A stretch of DNA of 64,000 nucleotides, from the NCBI GenBank assembly GCA_026874595.1, contig CM049315.1, forward strand, positions 78,103,401 to 78,167,400, given 5' to 3'. The stretch is from Sipunculus nudus (lineage: Eukaryota; Annelida; Sipuncula; Golfingiida; Sipunculidae). The position numbers and the translations under genes are program-made. The notes beneath the pieces are model-generated. The model was not told where the DNA came from, did not search any database, and saw nothing but the letters and a program-made list of their open reading frames with translations. Below, in pieces: positions 46,501-56,918 of the stretch; the stretch's first letter is position 1, and every line of letters starts with the position of its first letter.

Positions 46501-49500
46501 CAACTGACCATAAACAAATCAAGTTGAGGCAAGCTGATGACGTCAGTCAGTTGAAGATGAAGAGCGACCAATCATTGTGACGTCTTTGTGATGTCACTAT
46601 TGTTTACCGAATGCAAGCAACCGTAGACATGCAAAGTGTAACATGGAGGAATGAACTGTTGCCTATGACGAAATGAGTGATTGCTTGTTAGAGTCTTTAT
46701 GATTGAGCTTAGCTCTCTGGATTGGCTGGTCTCTGCTGCTGAGGCCGGTGCCGGTGAGTGGCCCGCTTGGGGCTATATGGGTGTGGGCGCTGTGGGTTTC
46801 CTTGGTAACTGGTGAGGGTAAAATGGTGGTGGCCCTTCGTGACTCCCTGCTTGGTTTGGTGGCATCATGTCTATTGGTTCTTTCAAAATTACTCTTAACA
46901 AGCACACAGGGCTGTAGTATTGAATACAGCAACCTGTAGCTGCTTGATAAAGTAAAACATCTTCAGTCAGTCAGGTGTGCAGCTGTGCCATCCATGGTCC
47001 ATCAGCATAAATAATGCAAAAGAGTCGCAAAGTAAACTAGAAAACTGACAGGTCAGTAAGGGCCCCGCAAAAGATGCAGTCATTCATGCAAAAGTACTGT
47101 GAAATTGGTGTACTTTGGTAGCATGGGCTGAAAGATTTATATTTGAAAATTAAAGAACCTGTAAAGAACAGCTGACATGTATAAACTGGAAGAAGAGATA
47201 TGGTAAAGTGAAAATGTTCAAAGCTATCAAAATCATGATATAAAAGAACTGCATGCATTTTTAGTTTCTGTTTTTCTGTATTACCTGAGCCAATTTTTCT
47301 TGGTTGAAGTCTTGGCTGGGCTGTGTCAAATATTTTTCCAGTATTTGTATGTTGAATCGGCCTTATTATATGTGAGGCTTGAGTCTTTACATGAACCTTG
47401 TAGTATTAGAGAGAGTCAGCTGTTGGTTAGTGGTGATAAAATGGTCATTCTCTTGGACTGAGATTCAGCTGTTCTTGGGCTTGGGTCTACAGATATGCTG
47501 TGATGTGTAGAATGGCTACATATGAATATCAATGTAAATTTGTTGATGGTCACTATAAAAGGTCCAAATTCCTTGAGATGCTGGAAGTAGAGATAGATTT
47601 GTCCAAACAAGGTCTAAATGAGAGCCACTGTGGTGTGTTGGGCCAGTGTATCCTTTTCTGGGGAATCTTCAAATTGTCTGTACAAATTATGCTGTGAAAA
47701 TGAAATGCTGCTGTGCATGAGTGACTCGAAAAAGATTCATCCATTTCTGGCCTGCTGAAGGAGACACCAGCAACTGAACACCAAACTGTGTATTACTTTT
47801 TTTTTTCCTTCTGACCCAAATATCAATAAGCTTCTCCCTTAGGCCATCGGTGATACATCTTATGTTTGAATCCTATCCATCATAAGTTAGGGGAGTTATT
47901 ATGCAGAAACGAAATTTGATTGTTCATCAATTTTTTGAGGGTAATTACATTAACATCATTTGAGAATTATCGCCTCTGTCAAGGTCATCCATCTTGGAAC
48001 TTGACCTAGCCCTTCATAACAAACATTACTGGTGCAAGTTCAGTGAGTGTTAGTCAAATTGTTTGCGAGCTATTTGGTAAACATCATTTTAGAATTATAA
48101 CCTCTGTGACCTTGAAAATCCATCAAGGACACCATCTTCAAACATGATGTTGTTCATCAAAAGGTCCATCACTGCCGCAAGTCTGGGGACCTTATATAAA
48201 ATACTTTTTACGAGTTATTGTGTTAACAATGTGTGTCCTTTTGCATGCATATTTTTTTTTTATATTTTTTTTGTGGAGGTAACCGCCTCCATTTTTTAAT
48301 GCTGACTTATCTAATTCTTAATCTAAGTATTTACATCTGCAGAGTTTCCATTTCGGTTTGGGACTACGTGACAGGGCGGTAGCACTCCCTTCCTATCATT
48401 TTTATTTTTGTATCCTGGTGTCACCCAGGCCCGGTGTCTACCGCACCTGCGGGTCCTGGGTGTGTAATCATCCCCATTGCTGGGTCATTACACCAAGGAA
48501 CCCCCCAAAGATGCACTCGTATGTGGGTGATACACGGCTGTGGGGCACAGCCTTCCCATTAAGCCTGCAGAGCGCTCACCCTGGGTCGGGGTCGACTGTG
48601 AAAAACCTCACCGCCTTGGCTGAGATTCAAACCCACGATCTCCCGGCTTTGAGTCCTGCGCTGTACCCCTGTGCCACAGAAGCCGGTTTTTGCATGCATA
48701 TTTGCTAAGAGAGTGCAACCTGACTAGGTGTTCAGTAATGGTTTTTACTGCATAACTTACAGAAAAATGGCTGACTATGACCATTTATCATGCCTCGTTG
48801 CTGTTGACATGAGGACCTGTCCTACTGTTAAGGTGGAATAAACAATAATGGTTACAATTATGATTTCTACCCTGCTGAAAGAGGGACCTAAAATTTAACA
48901 CCAAACTGTGAATAACTTTTTGGACCTTTGACCTCCCGACCCCAAAATCGATAGGGATCTTCCATAATTGATGGTTAATACATATTTCAGGTTTGAACTC
49001 TATCCGTCAATCCTAACTGGAGTTATTATCCGGAAAAGAATTTGTGGACTGACGGATGGACAGACAGATGGACGGACGGACAGACGGACAGACGGACGGA
49101 CAGGTTGATTACTATAGGGCACCCACTTTTCAAGCGGGGCCCTTATAAATTTTTACATGATATATTACTACTTTACACAAATTTGGTAGAATATCTGCAT
49201 ATTTACTTTAGACCAAAGGGCCTTTTTTATGAAATATTCTTAGAATAATTATCACAAATAAACATGCAGACAAGGGTTTGGGGGAGTCGGTTCCTTTTTC
49301 ATAATCGATCATCGGTTTGGGCAAACCGATCGATGAGGTTTAACAAGTCCTCCCTTCTCTCATCTAGCGTGTCATACTCAGTTATACATGGAGGTTATTT
49401 GGGAACACAGACTCAATATATGAAGCGCGGAATGTTGTAAAAAATGGAAGAGTAATTTTTGCCTATAACTTCAAGACACCTGGTAAAAACAATCATGAGT

Positions 49501-50410
49501 ATGATGTAATCGATAGTTCCCTTTCATAATCGAGCGCTTGAAAGTGGCAGCAAACCAACTGACTTTCGAAAAAAATCTATGATCGGCCCACCACTAGTTT
49601 TGGGATGGTCTATTTACCTGCCAGGCTTTCAGAAAATATATCTGACCCTAAATAAAATAATTAAAGAAATATAATTCATTGGCCAAGAACTGTAAATGTA
49701 AACTTGCAGCAAAGTTGGCCTATGAAAGGGTGCCAAATAAGCTGTGACACTTAAGCTGTGAACCCTGGTCAATTAAGGGTCATGTGTATCTAATCAAAAT
49801 AACCTGGTCGAGAAAAGTGCTGTAAGTGTTGTTCAGCAGTAATTCAATTTTCAACTAGGGCCCTGGAGGCACAAATAGTCCCCCCCCCCCATATGTTTAA
49901 CTAGGAAAGTGTGGCATCAGTGACAGGGCGGGACGGATGGACTGAAGGACAAACATGGACCATTTCTGTAGTTGTTCCCCCTGACAGGGGGGGACTAAAG
50001 ATAAGATTCCTCATATAATTACGGTATGTGGAATGCGTGATGCGGATGCAGACAAAATATCTATTGACTAAATAAAAAAGGTGAGATTCCTTATCCTCGG
50101 ATCTGGCATGTGGAATGCGTATCCCGAAAAATGAATTACTACATGCAGCGAATTTTACTGGTTCTTCATGGTATCCAGGGGCAATATACTGTAAACATGC
50201 ATGCCACCATGCCAGTAAAAATAAAATTTCTCTACATGCATTCAGCAGGCCAGATTCTGCAACATGCATTTCACATTCTGTACATAATGAATCTTAGCTT
50301 AATAATGTCTTAAAATGACTCACATGTCGCCGCTTATCCAGGCCTTCATAGAAATGATTTACAAATTCTTTAGCAGCCTCGCATGCCTGGCTGTCTTTCT
50401 GCTTGATGTC
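37544..50410 (-). CDS. NXT: NTF2-related export protein (NXT/p15), three exons; first few codons not located
   Basis: Minus-strand exons are 50410-50324 (29 codons, DIKQKDSQAC... to DKRRH), 45404-45260 (VLSKFYLDSATLVWNG... to QPMF plus one base) and 37701-37544 (DEAAKGQTAILITTGG... to SFRTQE, stop). All junctions have AG acceptors and GT donors (GTGAGT, GTAAGT) and phases match (0, then 1). The joined 129 residues match NXT1/NXT2, the small NTF2-fold partner of the NXF1/TAP mRNA-export receptor. Diagnostic parts are the QAC-AA-EFVN helix, DKRR, LYLD-ATLVWNG, the LP-S loop, QP, GTVK-EG and NFTQTFVL. Human NXT proteins are about 140 residues, so only a short N-terminus is missing; its exon lies beyond 50410. 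The residues after SFR differ from vertebrates and come from the adjacent minisatellite unit. The introns hold a DIRS-like element, SINEs and satellites. Confidence 0.95.
37702..38245. repeat. NXT intron part with ~110-bp decayed tandem repeats
   Basis: Blocks with AGGTGGCnnCnCCnGTCTTGT, AAAGC, GTATAnAnTTTnAGGCTGATAT and GnGAnATAAnCAGGnACATAC recur near 37850, 37955 and 38075. They are distant relatives of the GGTGGCGCCACC-bearing satellites further right. Confidence 0.6.
38244..38610 (+). repeat. Nested tandem repeats in NXT intron
   Basis: A ~33-bp unit (CTGAGTGAACTCTTGACCTG plus a TACCTGGCTGCA tail) occurs three times near 38250-38335 and twice near 38455-38510. Each cluster is followed by a longer block, GACACAGTTGGCAGTnTGCC / AAAGCTATnAATAGATCCAG. 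The whole ~200-bp composite is thus itself duplicated. Confidence 0.8.
39090..40146 (+). pseudogene. gag-like ORF1 of the DIRS-like element (frameshifted)
   Basis: Starts MGKKKDQEAK. A SAM-like helical region (NFSEQTIKKLLSNGFDSIEL) is followed by an in-frame TAA at 39348-39350. The reading resumes, then shifts near 39700 and 39820. The C-terminal part has a YDREYRYMQARYG-RWGTD block and a CCCH zinc finger, ICRLFNGPRGCHFGDACKFR-H, with spacing C-X8-C-X5-C-X3-H, as often seen in gag proteins of such elements. It probably bound the element's RNA when intact. Confidence 0.8.
40199..41210 (+). pseudogene. Reverse transcriptase region of the DIRS-like element (catalytic site lost)
   Basis: IGAVSKADGGYRLIHDCS, MAKVDIKAAYRHVPIHP (catalytic Asp present) and LPFGARASPTIFHRIS are classic reverse transcriptase blocks. 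The YxDD box at about 40809-40820 reads YQND: the first of the paired aspartates has become asparagine, a G-to-A change. A frameshift pair near 40545-40595 creates a TAG and scrambles the ETVDD segment, and another break follows near 41010. Confidence 0.88.
41217..41660 (+). pseudogene. RNase H region of the DIRS-like element
   Basis: VGAGAFCNGDFLYINW, NINYKEAAIAALSILRWG, HTDNICTLAIINK and YIPGVDNIMADTISRL follow the RNase H order, with acidic residues in the expected D, E, D and D positions. This part remains open for 203 codons and is the best preserved. Confidence 0.82.
41820..42777 (+). pseudogene. Tyrosine recombinase of the DIRS-like element (HxxR arginine lost)
   Basis: The N-terminal core-binding domain is visible but broken by stops (AEATSTIY, PVSPVNLERYIANLS near 41850-42030). 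The catalytic domain follows from 42043, with FFGMLRKSSLF carrying the first catalytic Arg. A break at about 42502 precedes the C-terminal part. There the HxxR box reads HSLHQGGAT, with His in place of the second catalytic Arg, a change expected from CpG decay. QGDWRS-AYLDY supplies the region of the nucleophilic Tyr. Confidence 0.85.
43090..43930. repeat. ~180-bp tandem repeat array right of the DIRS-like element
   Basis: Units recur near 43110, 43300 and 43600 with TCCCnTAACTCAGCCAAAA, ACTGAAC, ACCATTTGAACAAACTTGA and TTTnAGAGAAGAAG. A similar stretch left of the DIRS-like element (38700-38865) suggests the retroelement landed inside this array. GGTGGCGCCACC occurs at about 43464. The 3' end reads CACCGGACGACG then GTTCGCTAAAAATAAG. 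Confidence 0.7.
43931..44289. other. NXT intron, no feature seen
   Basis: AT-rich single-copy-looking DNA. Confidence 0.4.
44290..44695 (-). repeat. tRNA-derived SINE, diverged copy
   Basis: Collinear with the SINE at 48255-48686. On the minus strand it begins with a tRNA-like part (GACTCAAAGCCGGGAGATCG, then GAGTTCGAATCTCATCC) and ends with ATGGAGGCCGTTACCTCCAC before an A tail. The 5' end is worn and no clear target duplication was seen. Confidence 0.8.
45405..48238. other. NXT intron with hAT-like end and CRE-bearing patch
   Basis: Near 46055-46125, complementary to a TTAGGGCTGTAACAATGCAT start, is what looks like one end of a hAT-type non-autonomous element; its partner end is unclear. 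Around 46530-46600 lie a perfect CRE (TGACGTCA, 46538-46545) and TGACGTC/GATGTCA variants. 46690-46900 is GC-richer with short open frames on both strands. 47800-48200 holds decayed copies of the array units seen at 48900 and 58600. Confidence 0.4.
48255..48686 (-). repeat. Full-length tRNA-derived SINE with intact target-site duplication
   Basis: On the minus strand: GGCTTCTGTGGCACAGGGGT (A-box-like TGGCACAGGGG), GGACTCAAAGCCGGGAGATC and GGGTTTGAATCTC (B box). A tRNA-unrelated body follows, then GGAGGCGGTTACCTCC and an A-rich tail (T run at 48251-48272 on the plus strand). TTTTGCATGCATATTT occurs on both sides (48239-48254 and about 48687-48703), a 16-base target duplication, so this was a precise and fairly recent insertion. 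The 116-codon ORF over it is spurious. Confidence 0.92.
48704..50323. repeat. NXT intron with array fragments and (GACR)n microsatellite
   Basis: 48890-49035 is one unit of the array family described at 30090. It leads into a (GACR)n tract at about 49045-49105 and a TATAGGGCACCC block. At 49290-49340 an imperfect palindrome (CGATCATCGGTTTGGGCAAA followed by CCGATCGATG) marks another decayed element. A poly-C tract is at 49880-49890. Nothing coding was recognised. Confidence 0.5.
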
Positions 50411-50563
50411 CTGAAAAAGCAATGCACAGATGACTAACTGTAGCATTACATCTTAGTCTAACAACAAGGGACCTGTGGGTCACGCTGCTCAGCTTAAATG
50501 ATTATATGAGAATATTTGTACAAAAACGCCATGCACTTTTATGGACTACATGAGTCATGATAA

Positions 50564-51004
50564 ACAAGGGACCCATGGGTCAAGGCGCTCAGCTGTTATA
50601 TATGATAAAAAATATGATTTGGGAAAGAGGCACATGCTTGCTTTGTGTGGTAATAAATATAAGCTTTATTATGAGTTGGTGTTTAGCTTATGTATGATTT
50701 TGATAGTATCTTTGGAGACAGGGAAGAGGATTGATTTCATTTATTTTATTAACAAATTGAGTGCTATTGTCACACAGATTTTGACTTGGCCATATAACTT
50801 ATAAGCAGCACATATTATAAGAGAGTTTAACTATTTATTAAAATTTAATAACAAATATTGTACCAATTCCCATTCTTATGCAATAAAATTTTTTAATGCA
50901 GTACATATTCATATTCGTATTCAAATACATTTGCAAAGCATTCGCACCATGTCTAGTATTTATTCAGTTTTAGCCAAACAAAGATGTTGAGAATCCAGAA
51001 TATA
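50564..51004 (+). repeat. Dispersed repeat family R4, copy 1
   Basis: Begins with ACAAGGGACCCATGGGTCA and GGCGCTCAGCTG and is nearly identical to 59355-59949, ending at GAGAATCCAGAATATA. Copy 2 has an extra ~150-bp AT-rich segment. An ORF of 87-90 codons (SAVIYDKKYDLGKRHML...) stays open in both copies. Confidence 0.85.
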
Positions 51005-51457
51005 CAAAATTCACAAATTTAAATAATGATCATAATAAATTATATTCTTATATAATTTCAGCTTTCTAAACTACAAAGATGAAATCCTTAGTGATTGTTA
51101 GCCTGGAGTTGGTGTCAGTGCTGGGATCTTATCATCACAGCCCTGACATCGGGTTACTGGATGGATATAAGACAGCCCACTGCTGTAGAGTAAGAGAAGC
51201 CACAACTCCCTTGCTCCCTAATAGCTTTTTAATTACCCAATGCCTGTTGGCATGGATATTGGTTAACATGGATACATATTCTGACTGTGGCTTCTAGGAA
51301 GGTATATTCACTCAATGTGCTGTCATAACAGCTGGTCTTTAAGTGTGGCTGATACAATAAATTTCTATATTTGCATTCTATTGGCTGTTCTTATGACAGC
51401 TCATACAAACAAATTACACATGCCCTTCCTCTTGCTCTCAATGTTCTTACATGCATA
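51005..51457. other. Spacer, no feature seen
   Basis: Only short ORFs without recognisable motifs. Confidence 0.4.
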
Positions 51458-51769
51458 ACAAGTGACCCATGGGTCATGACGCTCAGCTGACTGGGAAGAG
51501 ATTCGCAAAAGGAAATTTTATCATCAGAATGGTAGTATATACCCATTCAACTGAAGCATCAAACAGATTAACCAACAGGCCAAGATTTAGTCTGTATTTA
51601 TATATCTCAAAAATAGAGAAAAATGTGTAAACTTTTAAAACTAGAATACGGGTAACCGACAAGTGACTACGTGTATCTGCCAAAATCGGATAGTGAGGCA
51701 TGGATTGAGTGGCAAGGGGAAATAGAGTGAGGTATGTTGCATATTAGCATGGATGTCTGCAGCCTAAAT

Positions 51770-52600
51770 GTGTATGTAGGTTGTGCCACCTACCACAAAT
51801 CCAGAAAGCTGTCCAAGTTGTATACACCTGCAAAATTTTAGGCAGAAAAGTCAAACCACTACATGTATATGAGCGATTTTTGCCCATGGCAGACAAACAG
51901 ACAAACACTGTGCAAAAATCTTTGCAGGTAACCCCTCCAGTTTTGTGTATGATAAAGACCTATGTGAGATCTAAACACATGCACAATTTTGGCCCAATCG
52001 GTCAAATGGTTCCTGAGATATGAGCTTGGATGTGTCCAGCGTTAACTAGAATGTAGGTGGCGCCACCTGTCATAAAATCAAGAAAGCTGTCCACGATGTA
52101 TAAACCTGCAAAATTTTAGGCAGTTATGTCGAACCACTACAGAGAAATGAGTAATTTTAGGCCACGGCAGACTAACAGACAGACACTGTGCAAACATTGT
52201 TACAGGTGGCACCACCATTTTTTGTGTATGTTACAGAGCTATCAAAGGGCTACATTTGTATAAATTTTATTTCCTGATCGGTCAAACGGTTCCCGAGATA
52301 TAAGCTTGGATGTCATCAGCGTGAACGTGAATGTAGGTGGCGCCACCTGTCATAAAATCAAGAAAGCTATCCTGGATGTATTCACATGACGAATTTCAGG
52401 TGAATTAGTCAATTCACTGCAGAGATATGAGTGATTTTAACCCAAGGCAGATGAACAGATGGACACTGTGCAAACATGGTTACAGGTGGCGCCACCATTT
52501 TTTGTGTATGTTATAAAGCAATCCAAGGGCTACATTTGTATCAATTTTATTTCCTGATCGGTCAAACGGTTCCTGAGATATGAGGGTTTATGAGTGGAAA
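51770..52600 (+). repeat. Tandem repeat with GGTGGCGCCACC, ~275-bp units
   Basis: Blocks TAGGTGGCGCCACCTGTCAT, AAATCnAGAAAGCTnTCC, AGACAnACACTGTGCAAA, CAnTTTTTTGTGTATG and TCCTGATCGGTCAAACGGTT recur at about 51778, 52055 and 52335. Alternating halves carry GGTGGCGCCACCTGTCAT and GGTGGCGCCACCATTTTT. The end at about 52600 carries TCCTGAGATATGAG. Confidence 0.8.
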
Positions 52601-52799
52601 CAGACCCACAAATGGACACTGGATAGAGAGGAAAGGTCAGAGGTCAATGCAAATTGGTTAGGCACCAGTTCACATGTGACCCGATAATAGGTGTAAGTTT
52701 GGGAAAAATAGGTCCATTAGTCTCCGAGGAGCTCTCTGGAAACGAACGCCCCTGCGGCGGAGGAACTTGGTCAAAAATATAGTATCCGCAAAACTTCGT

Positions 52800-55700
52800 T
52801 TTGGCGGATACAAAAATACAGGTGGCTCCACCAGTCTGAAGAAACTAATAAAAACACTTAATGGTCAATATCCATGCAAAAAATCATGGTGATCTCTGCA
52901 TTAGTTGTTCAGATACTTCAGTTTTTGTATTAAACTGTCCATTATTCTAAGGGATACTTCGGAGTCCTATAGCTTGAAGGATATGGGTAACAGAGACCTA
53001 ATTTCAAGTTTCCACAGGCACCTTTCATGGGCCTCCTTGCATGACAAGAATGAAGATTCTAGGTCCAGTTGTTGCGATTTGTACCCTGTTGACAGATAAC
53101 CACATTTTTAAAGGTCTCAAAAAAAAGAAAAAAATTCATAAAAATTTGAAAAAAAAATAGAGGTGGCACACCCAGTCTGCAGAAACTGATGGAACAGCTC
53201 ATGATCAATATGTATGCCGAAAATCATGACCATCAGTGTTGTAGTTATTGAAATACTGCAGTTTTTGTATCAAATTTTCCATTATTCTGGGGGGGGGGGG
53301 GTATTTTGGACCCATACAGCTTAAAGAATATGGGTAACAGAGACCTAATTTCAAGTTTCCATGGAGACTTTTCATGGGTCTCCCTGTGTGTCAAGAATGA
53401 AGATTCTTGGTCCAGTTTTTTTTATTTGTGCCCTGTTAACAGATGTTCATATCTTTAAAGGTCTCAAAAATACAGAAAAATTTCGTAAAAAAAAACGAAC
53501 AAATACAGGTGGTGCCACCAGTCTGCAGAAACTTATGAAACACTCCATGATCAATATCCATGCAAACAATTATGGTTATCTCTGCATTAGTTGTTCAGTT
53601 ACTTTAGCTTTTGTATCAAATTTTCCATTATTCTGTGCTGTACTTTGGAGTGCCATAGCTCAAAGGATATGGGTAACAGAGACCAAATTTCAGGTTTCCA
53701 TGGAGACTTATCATGGGTCTCCCTGTGTGTCAAGAACGAAGATTCTAGGTCCAGTCGTTACGATTTGTACCCTGTTGACAGATAACTACATCCTTAAAGG
53801 TCTCAAAAATGGAGAAAACAATTCGTGAACATTGAAAAATACAGGTGGCGCCACCAGTCTGCACAAACTGATGAAACATATCATGATCAATATGTATGTC
53901 GAAAATCATGACCATCAGTGATGTAGTTTATGAGATATTGAAGTTTTTGTATGAAATTTTTGACTATTCTGGGGGGTAATTTTGGGCCCGATAGCTCGAA
54001 GGATATGTGTAACAGAGACCTAATTTCTGGTTTCCATGGAGACTTTTCATAGGTCTCTCAGTGTGTCGAAAATGAAGATTCTAGGTCCAGTCGTTACGAT
54101 TTGTGCCACGCTAACAGATGACAGCATCCTCAAAGGTCTCAAAAATAGAGGAAAAAATCTTAAAAAATCAAACAGTACAGGTGGCGCCACCAGTCTGCAG
54201 GAACTGATCGAACATCGCATGATCAATATGTATGCCAAAAATGAAGACCATCAGTGATGTAGTTATTGAGATATTGAAGTTTTTGTATGAAATTTTTTAC
54301 TATTCTGGGGGGTACTTTGGGGCCCCATAGCTCGAAGGATATGGGTAACAGAGACCTAATTTCTGGTTTCCATGGAGACTTATCATGGGTCTCCCTGTGT
54401 GTCAAGAACGAAGATTCTAGGTCCAGTCGTTACGATTTGTACCCTGTTGACAGATAACTACATCCTTAAAGGTCTCAAAAATGGAGAAAACAATTCGTGA
54501 ACATTGAAAAATACAGGTGGCGCCACCAGTCTGCACAAACTGATGAAACATCTCATGATCAATATGTATGTCGAAAATCATGACCATCAGTGATGTAGTT
54601 AATGAGATATTGAAGTTTTTGTATGAAATTTTTGACTATTCTGGGGGGTAATTTTGGGCCCGATAGCTCGAAGGATATGGGTAACAGAGACCTAATTTCT
54701 GGTTTCCATGGAGACTTTTCATAGGTCTCTCAGTGTGTCGAAAATGAAGATTCTAGGTCCAGTCATTACGATTTGTGCCACGCTAACAGATGACAGCATC
54801 CTCAAAGGTCTCAAAAATAGAGGAAAAAATTGTAAAAAATCAAACAGTACAGGTGGCGCCACCAGTCTGCAGGAACTGATCTAACATCTCATGATCAATA
54901 TGTATGCCAAAAATGAAGACCATCAGTGATGTAGTTATTGAGATATTGAAGTTTTTGTATGAAATTTTTTACTATTCTGGGTGGTATTTTGGGGCCCCAT
55001 AGCTCAAAGGATATGGGTAACAGAGACCTAATTTCTGGTTTCCATGGAGACTTATCATGGGTCTCCCTGTGTGTCAAGAACAAAGATTCTAGGTCCAGTC
55101 GTTACGATTTGTACCCTGTTGACAGATAACTACATCCTTAAAGGTCTCAAAAATGGAGAAAACAATTCGTGAACATTGAAAAATACAGGTGGCGCCACCA
55201 GTCTGCACAAACTGATGAAACATCTCATGATCAATATGTATGTCGAAAATCATGACCATCAGTGATGTAGTTAATGAGATATTGAAGTTTTTGTATGAAA
55301 TTTTTGACTATTCTGGGGGGTAATTTTGGGCCCCATAGCTCGAAGGATATGGGTAACAGAGACCTAATTTCTGGTTTCCATGGAGACTTTTCATAGGTCT
55401 CTCAGTGTGTCGAAAATGAAGATTCTAGGTCCAGTCATTACGATTTGTGCCACGCTAACAGATGACAGCATCCTCAAAGGTCTCAAAAATAGAGGAAAAA
55501 ATCGTAAAAAATCAAACAGTACAGGTGGCGCCACCAGTCTGCAGGAACTGATCTAACATCTCATGATCAATATGTATGCCAAAAATGAAGACCATCAGTG
55601 ATGTAGTTATTGAGAAATTGAAGTTTTTGTATGAAATTTTTTACTATTCTGGGTGGTATTTTGGGGCCCCATAGCTCAAAGGATATGGGTAACAGAGACC

Positions 55701-56806
55701 TAATTTCTGGTTTCCATGGAGACTTATCATGGGTCTCCCTGTGTGTCAAGAACAAAGATTCTAGGTCCAGTCGTTACGATTTGTACCCTGTTGACAGATA
55801 ACTACATCCTTAAAGGTCTCAAAAATGGAGAAAACAATTCGTGAACATTGAAAAATACAGGTGGCGCCACCAGTCTGCACAAACTGATGAAACATCTCAT
55901 GATCAATATGTATGTCGAAAATCATGACCATCAGTGATGTAGTTAATGAGATATTGAAGTTTTTGTATGAAATTTTTGACTATTCTGGGGGGTAATTTTG
56001 GGCCCCATAGCTCGAAGGATATGGGTAACAGAGACCTAATTTCTGGTTTCAATGGAGACTTTTCATAGGTCTCTCAGTGTGTCGAAAATGAAGATTCTAG
56101 GTCCAGTCGTTACGATTTGTGCCACGCTAACAGATGACAGCATCCTCAAAGGTCTCAAAAATAGAGGAAAAAATCGTAAAAAATCAAACAGTACAGGTGG
56201 TGCCACCAGTCTGCAGGAACTGATCGAACATCTCATGATCAATATGTATGCCAAAAATGAAGACCATCAGTGATGTAGTTATTGAGATATTGAAATTTTT
56301 GTATGAACTTTTTTACTATTCTGGGGGGTACTTTGGGGCCCCATAGCTCAAAGGATATGGGTAACAGAGACCTAATTTCTGGTTTCCAAGGAGATTTTTC
56401 ATGGACCTCTCAGTGTGTCAAGAATTAAGATTCTAAGTCCAGTCTTTATGATTTGTGCCTTGTTAACAGATGTTCACATTTTTAAAGGTCTCAAAAATAG
56501 AGAAAAAAATTCGTAAAAAATCGAAAAATACAGGTGGCGCCACCAGTCTGCAGGAAGTGATGTAACATCTCATGATCAATATGTATGCCAAAAATCATGA
56601 CCATCAGTCAAGTAGTTAATGAGATTTTGAAGTTTTTGTATGAAATTTTTGACTTTTCTGGGGGGTACTTTGGGGCCACATAGCTCGAAGGATATGGGTA
56701 ACAGAGACCTAATTTCTGGTTTCCAAGGAGATTTTTTATGGACCTCTCAGAATCCCAAGTTACAAGGTTCTAGGTCCAGCGGTTACGATTTGTGCCTGGT
56801 TAACGG
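52800..56806 (+). repeat. 336-bp satellite array with 672-bp dimeric higher-order repeat
   Basis: Each monomer begins with the palindrome-bearing ACAGGTGGCGCCACCAGTCT. Palindrome starts at 53844, 54180, 54516, 54852, 55188, 55524, 55860 and 56196 are spaced exactly 336 bases. Monomers alternate between type A (CTGCACAAACTGATGAAACA) and type B (CTGCAGGAACTGATC), giving four AB dimers of 672 bp. Flanking monomers (52816, 53161, 53518 and from 56533) are more diverged and differ in length, as at array edges. No monomer has convincing coding capacity; recurring 60-73-codon ORFs simply repeat with the unit. Confidence 0.96.
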
Positions 56807-56868
56807 ACGGACAGACGGACAGACGGACGGACGGACAGACGGACAGACGGACAGACGGACGACGGACA
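56807..56868 (+). repeat. (GACR)n microsatellite
   Basis: GGACGGACAGACGGACAGAC-type run immediately before the right terminus of the composite element. Similar runs precede termini at 32322 and 62876, and one lies at 49045. Confidence 0.93.
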
Positions 56869-56918
56869 AAGAGTGATCGCTATAGCTCAGATGACTTTCA
56901 GTCAGCTGAGCTAAAAAA

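Larger units (their letters stand above)
51458..56918 (+). mobile_element. Large composite interspersed element with internal satellite (HINE/pearl-like architecture)
   Basis: The left end is ACAAGTGACCCATGGGTCA plus TGACGCTCAGCTGAC. The right end is GCTCAGATGACTTTCAGTC plus AGCTGAGCTAAAAAA. GCTCAGCTGAC and GTCAGCTGAGC form an 11-bp terminal inverted repeat. Inside are ~275-bp units (51780-52600) with GGTGGCGCCACC, then 336-bp monomers, then (GACR)n at about 56807-56868 just before the right end. Terminal inverted repeats, core tandem repeats and a GACR/GTCY microsatellite are how bivalve pearl and other Helentron-associated elements are built; that comparison is from memory. No ORF of note, so it is non-autonomous if mobile. 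Confidence 0.6.

Noticed and set aside
48358-48708. 116-codon plus-strand ORF
   Set aside because: It is the antisense of a tRNA-derived SINE with a target-site duplication.
53361-56273. Recurring 60-155-codon ORFs in the satellite
   Set aside because: They recur only because the 336-bp unit repeats; no start, splice or domain evidence of coding.
52800-56900. CRISPR array
   Set aside because: Unit length (336 bp), no unique spacers of constant size, and a eukaryotic context; it is a satellite.
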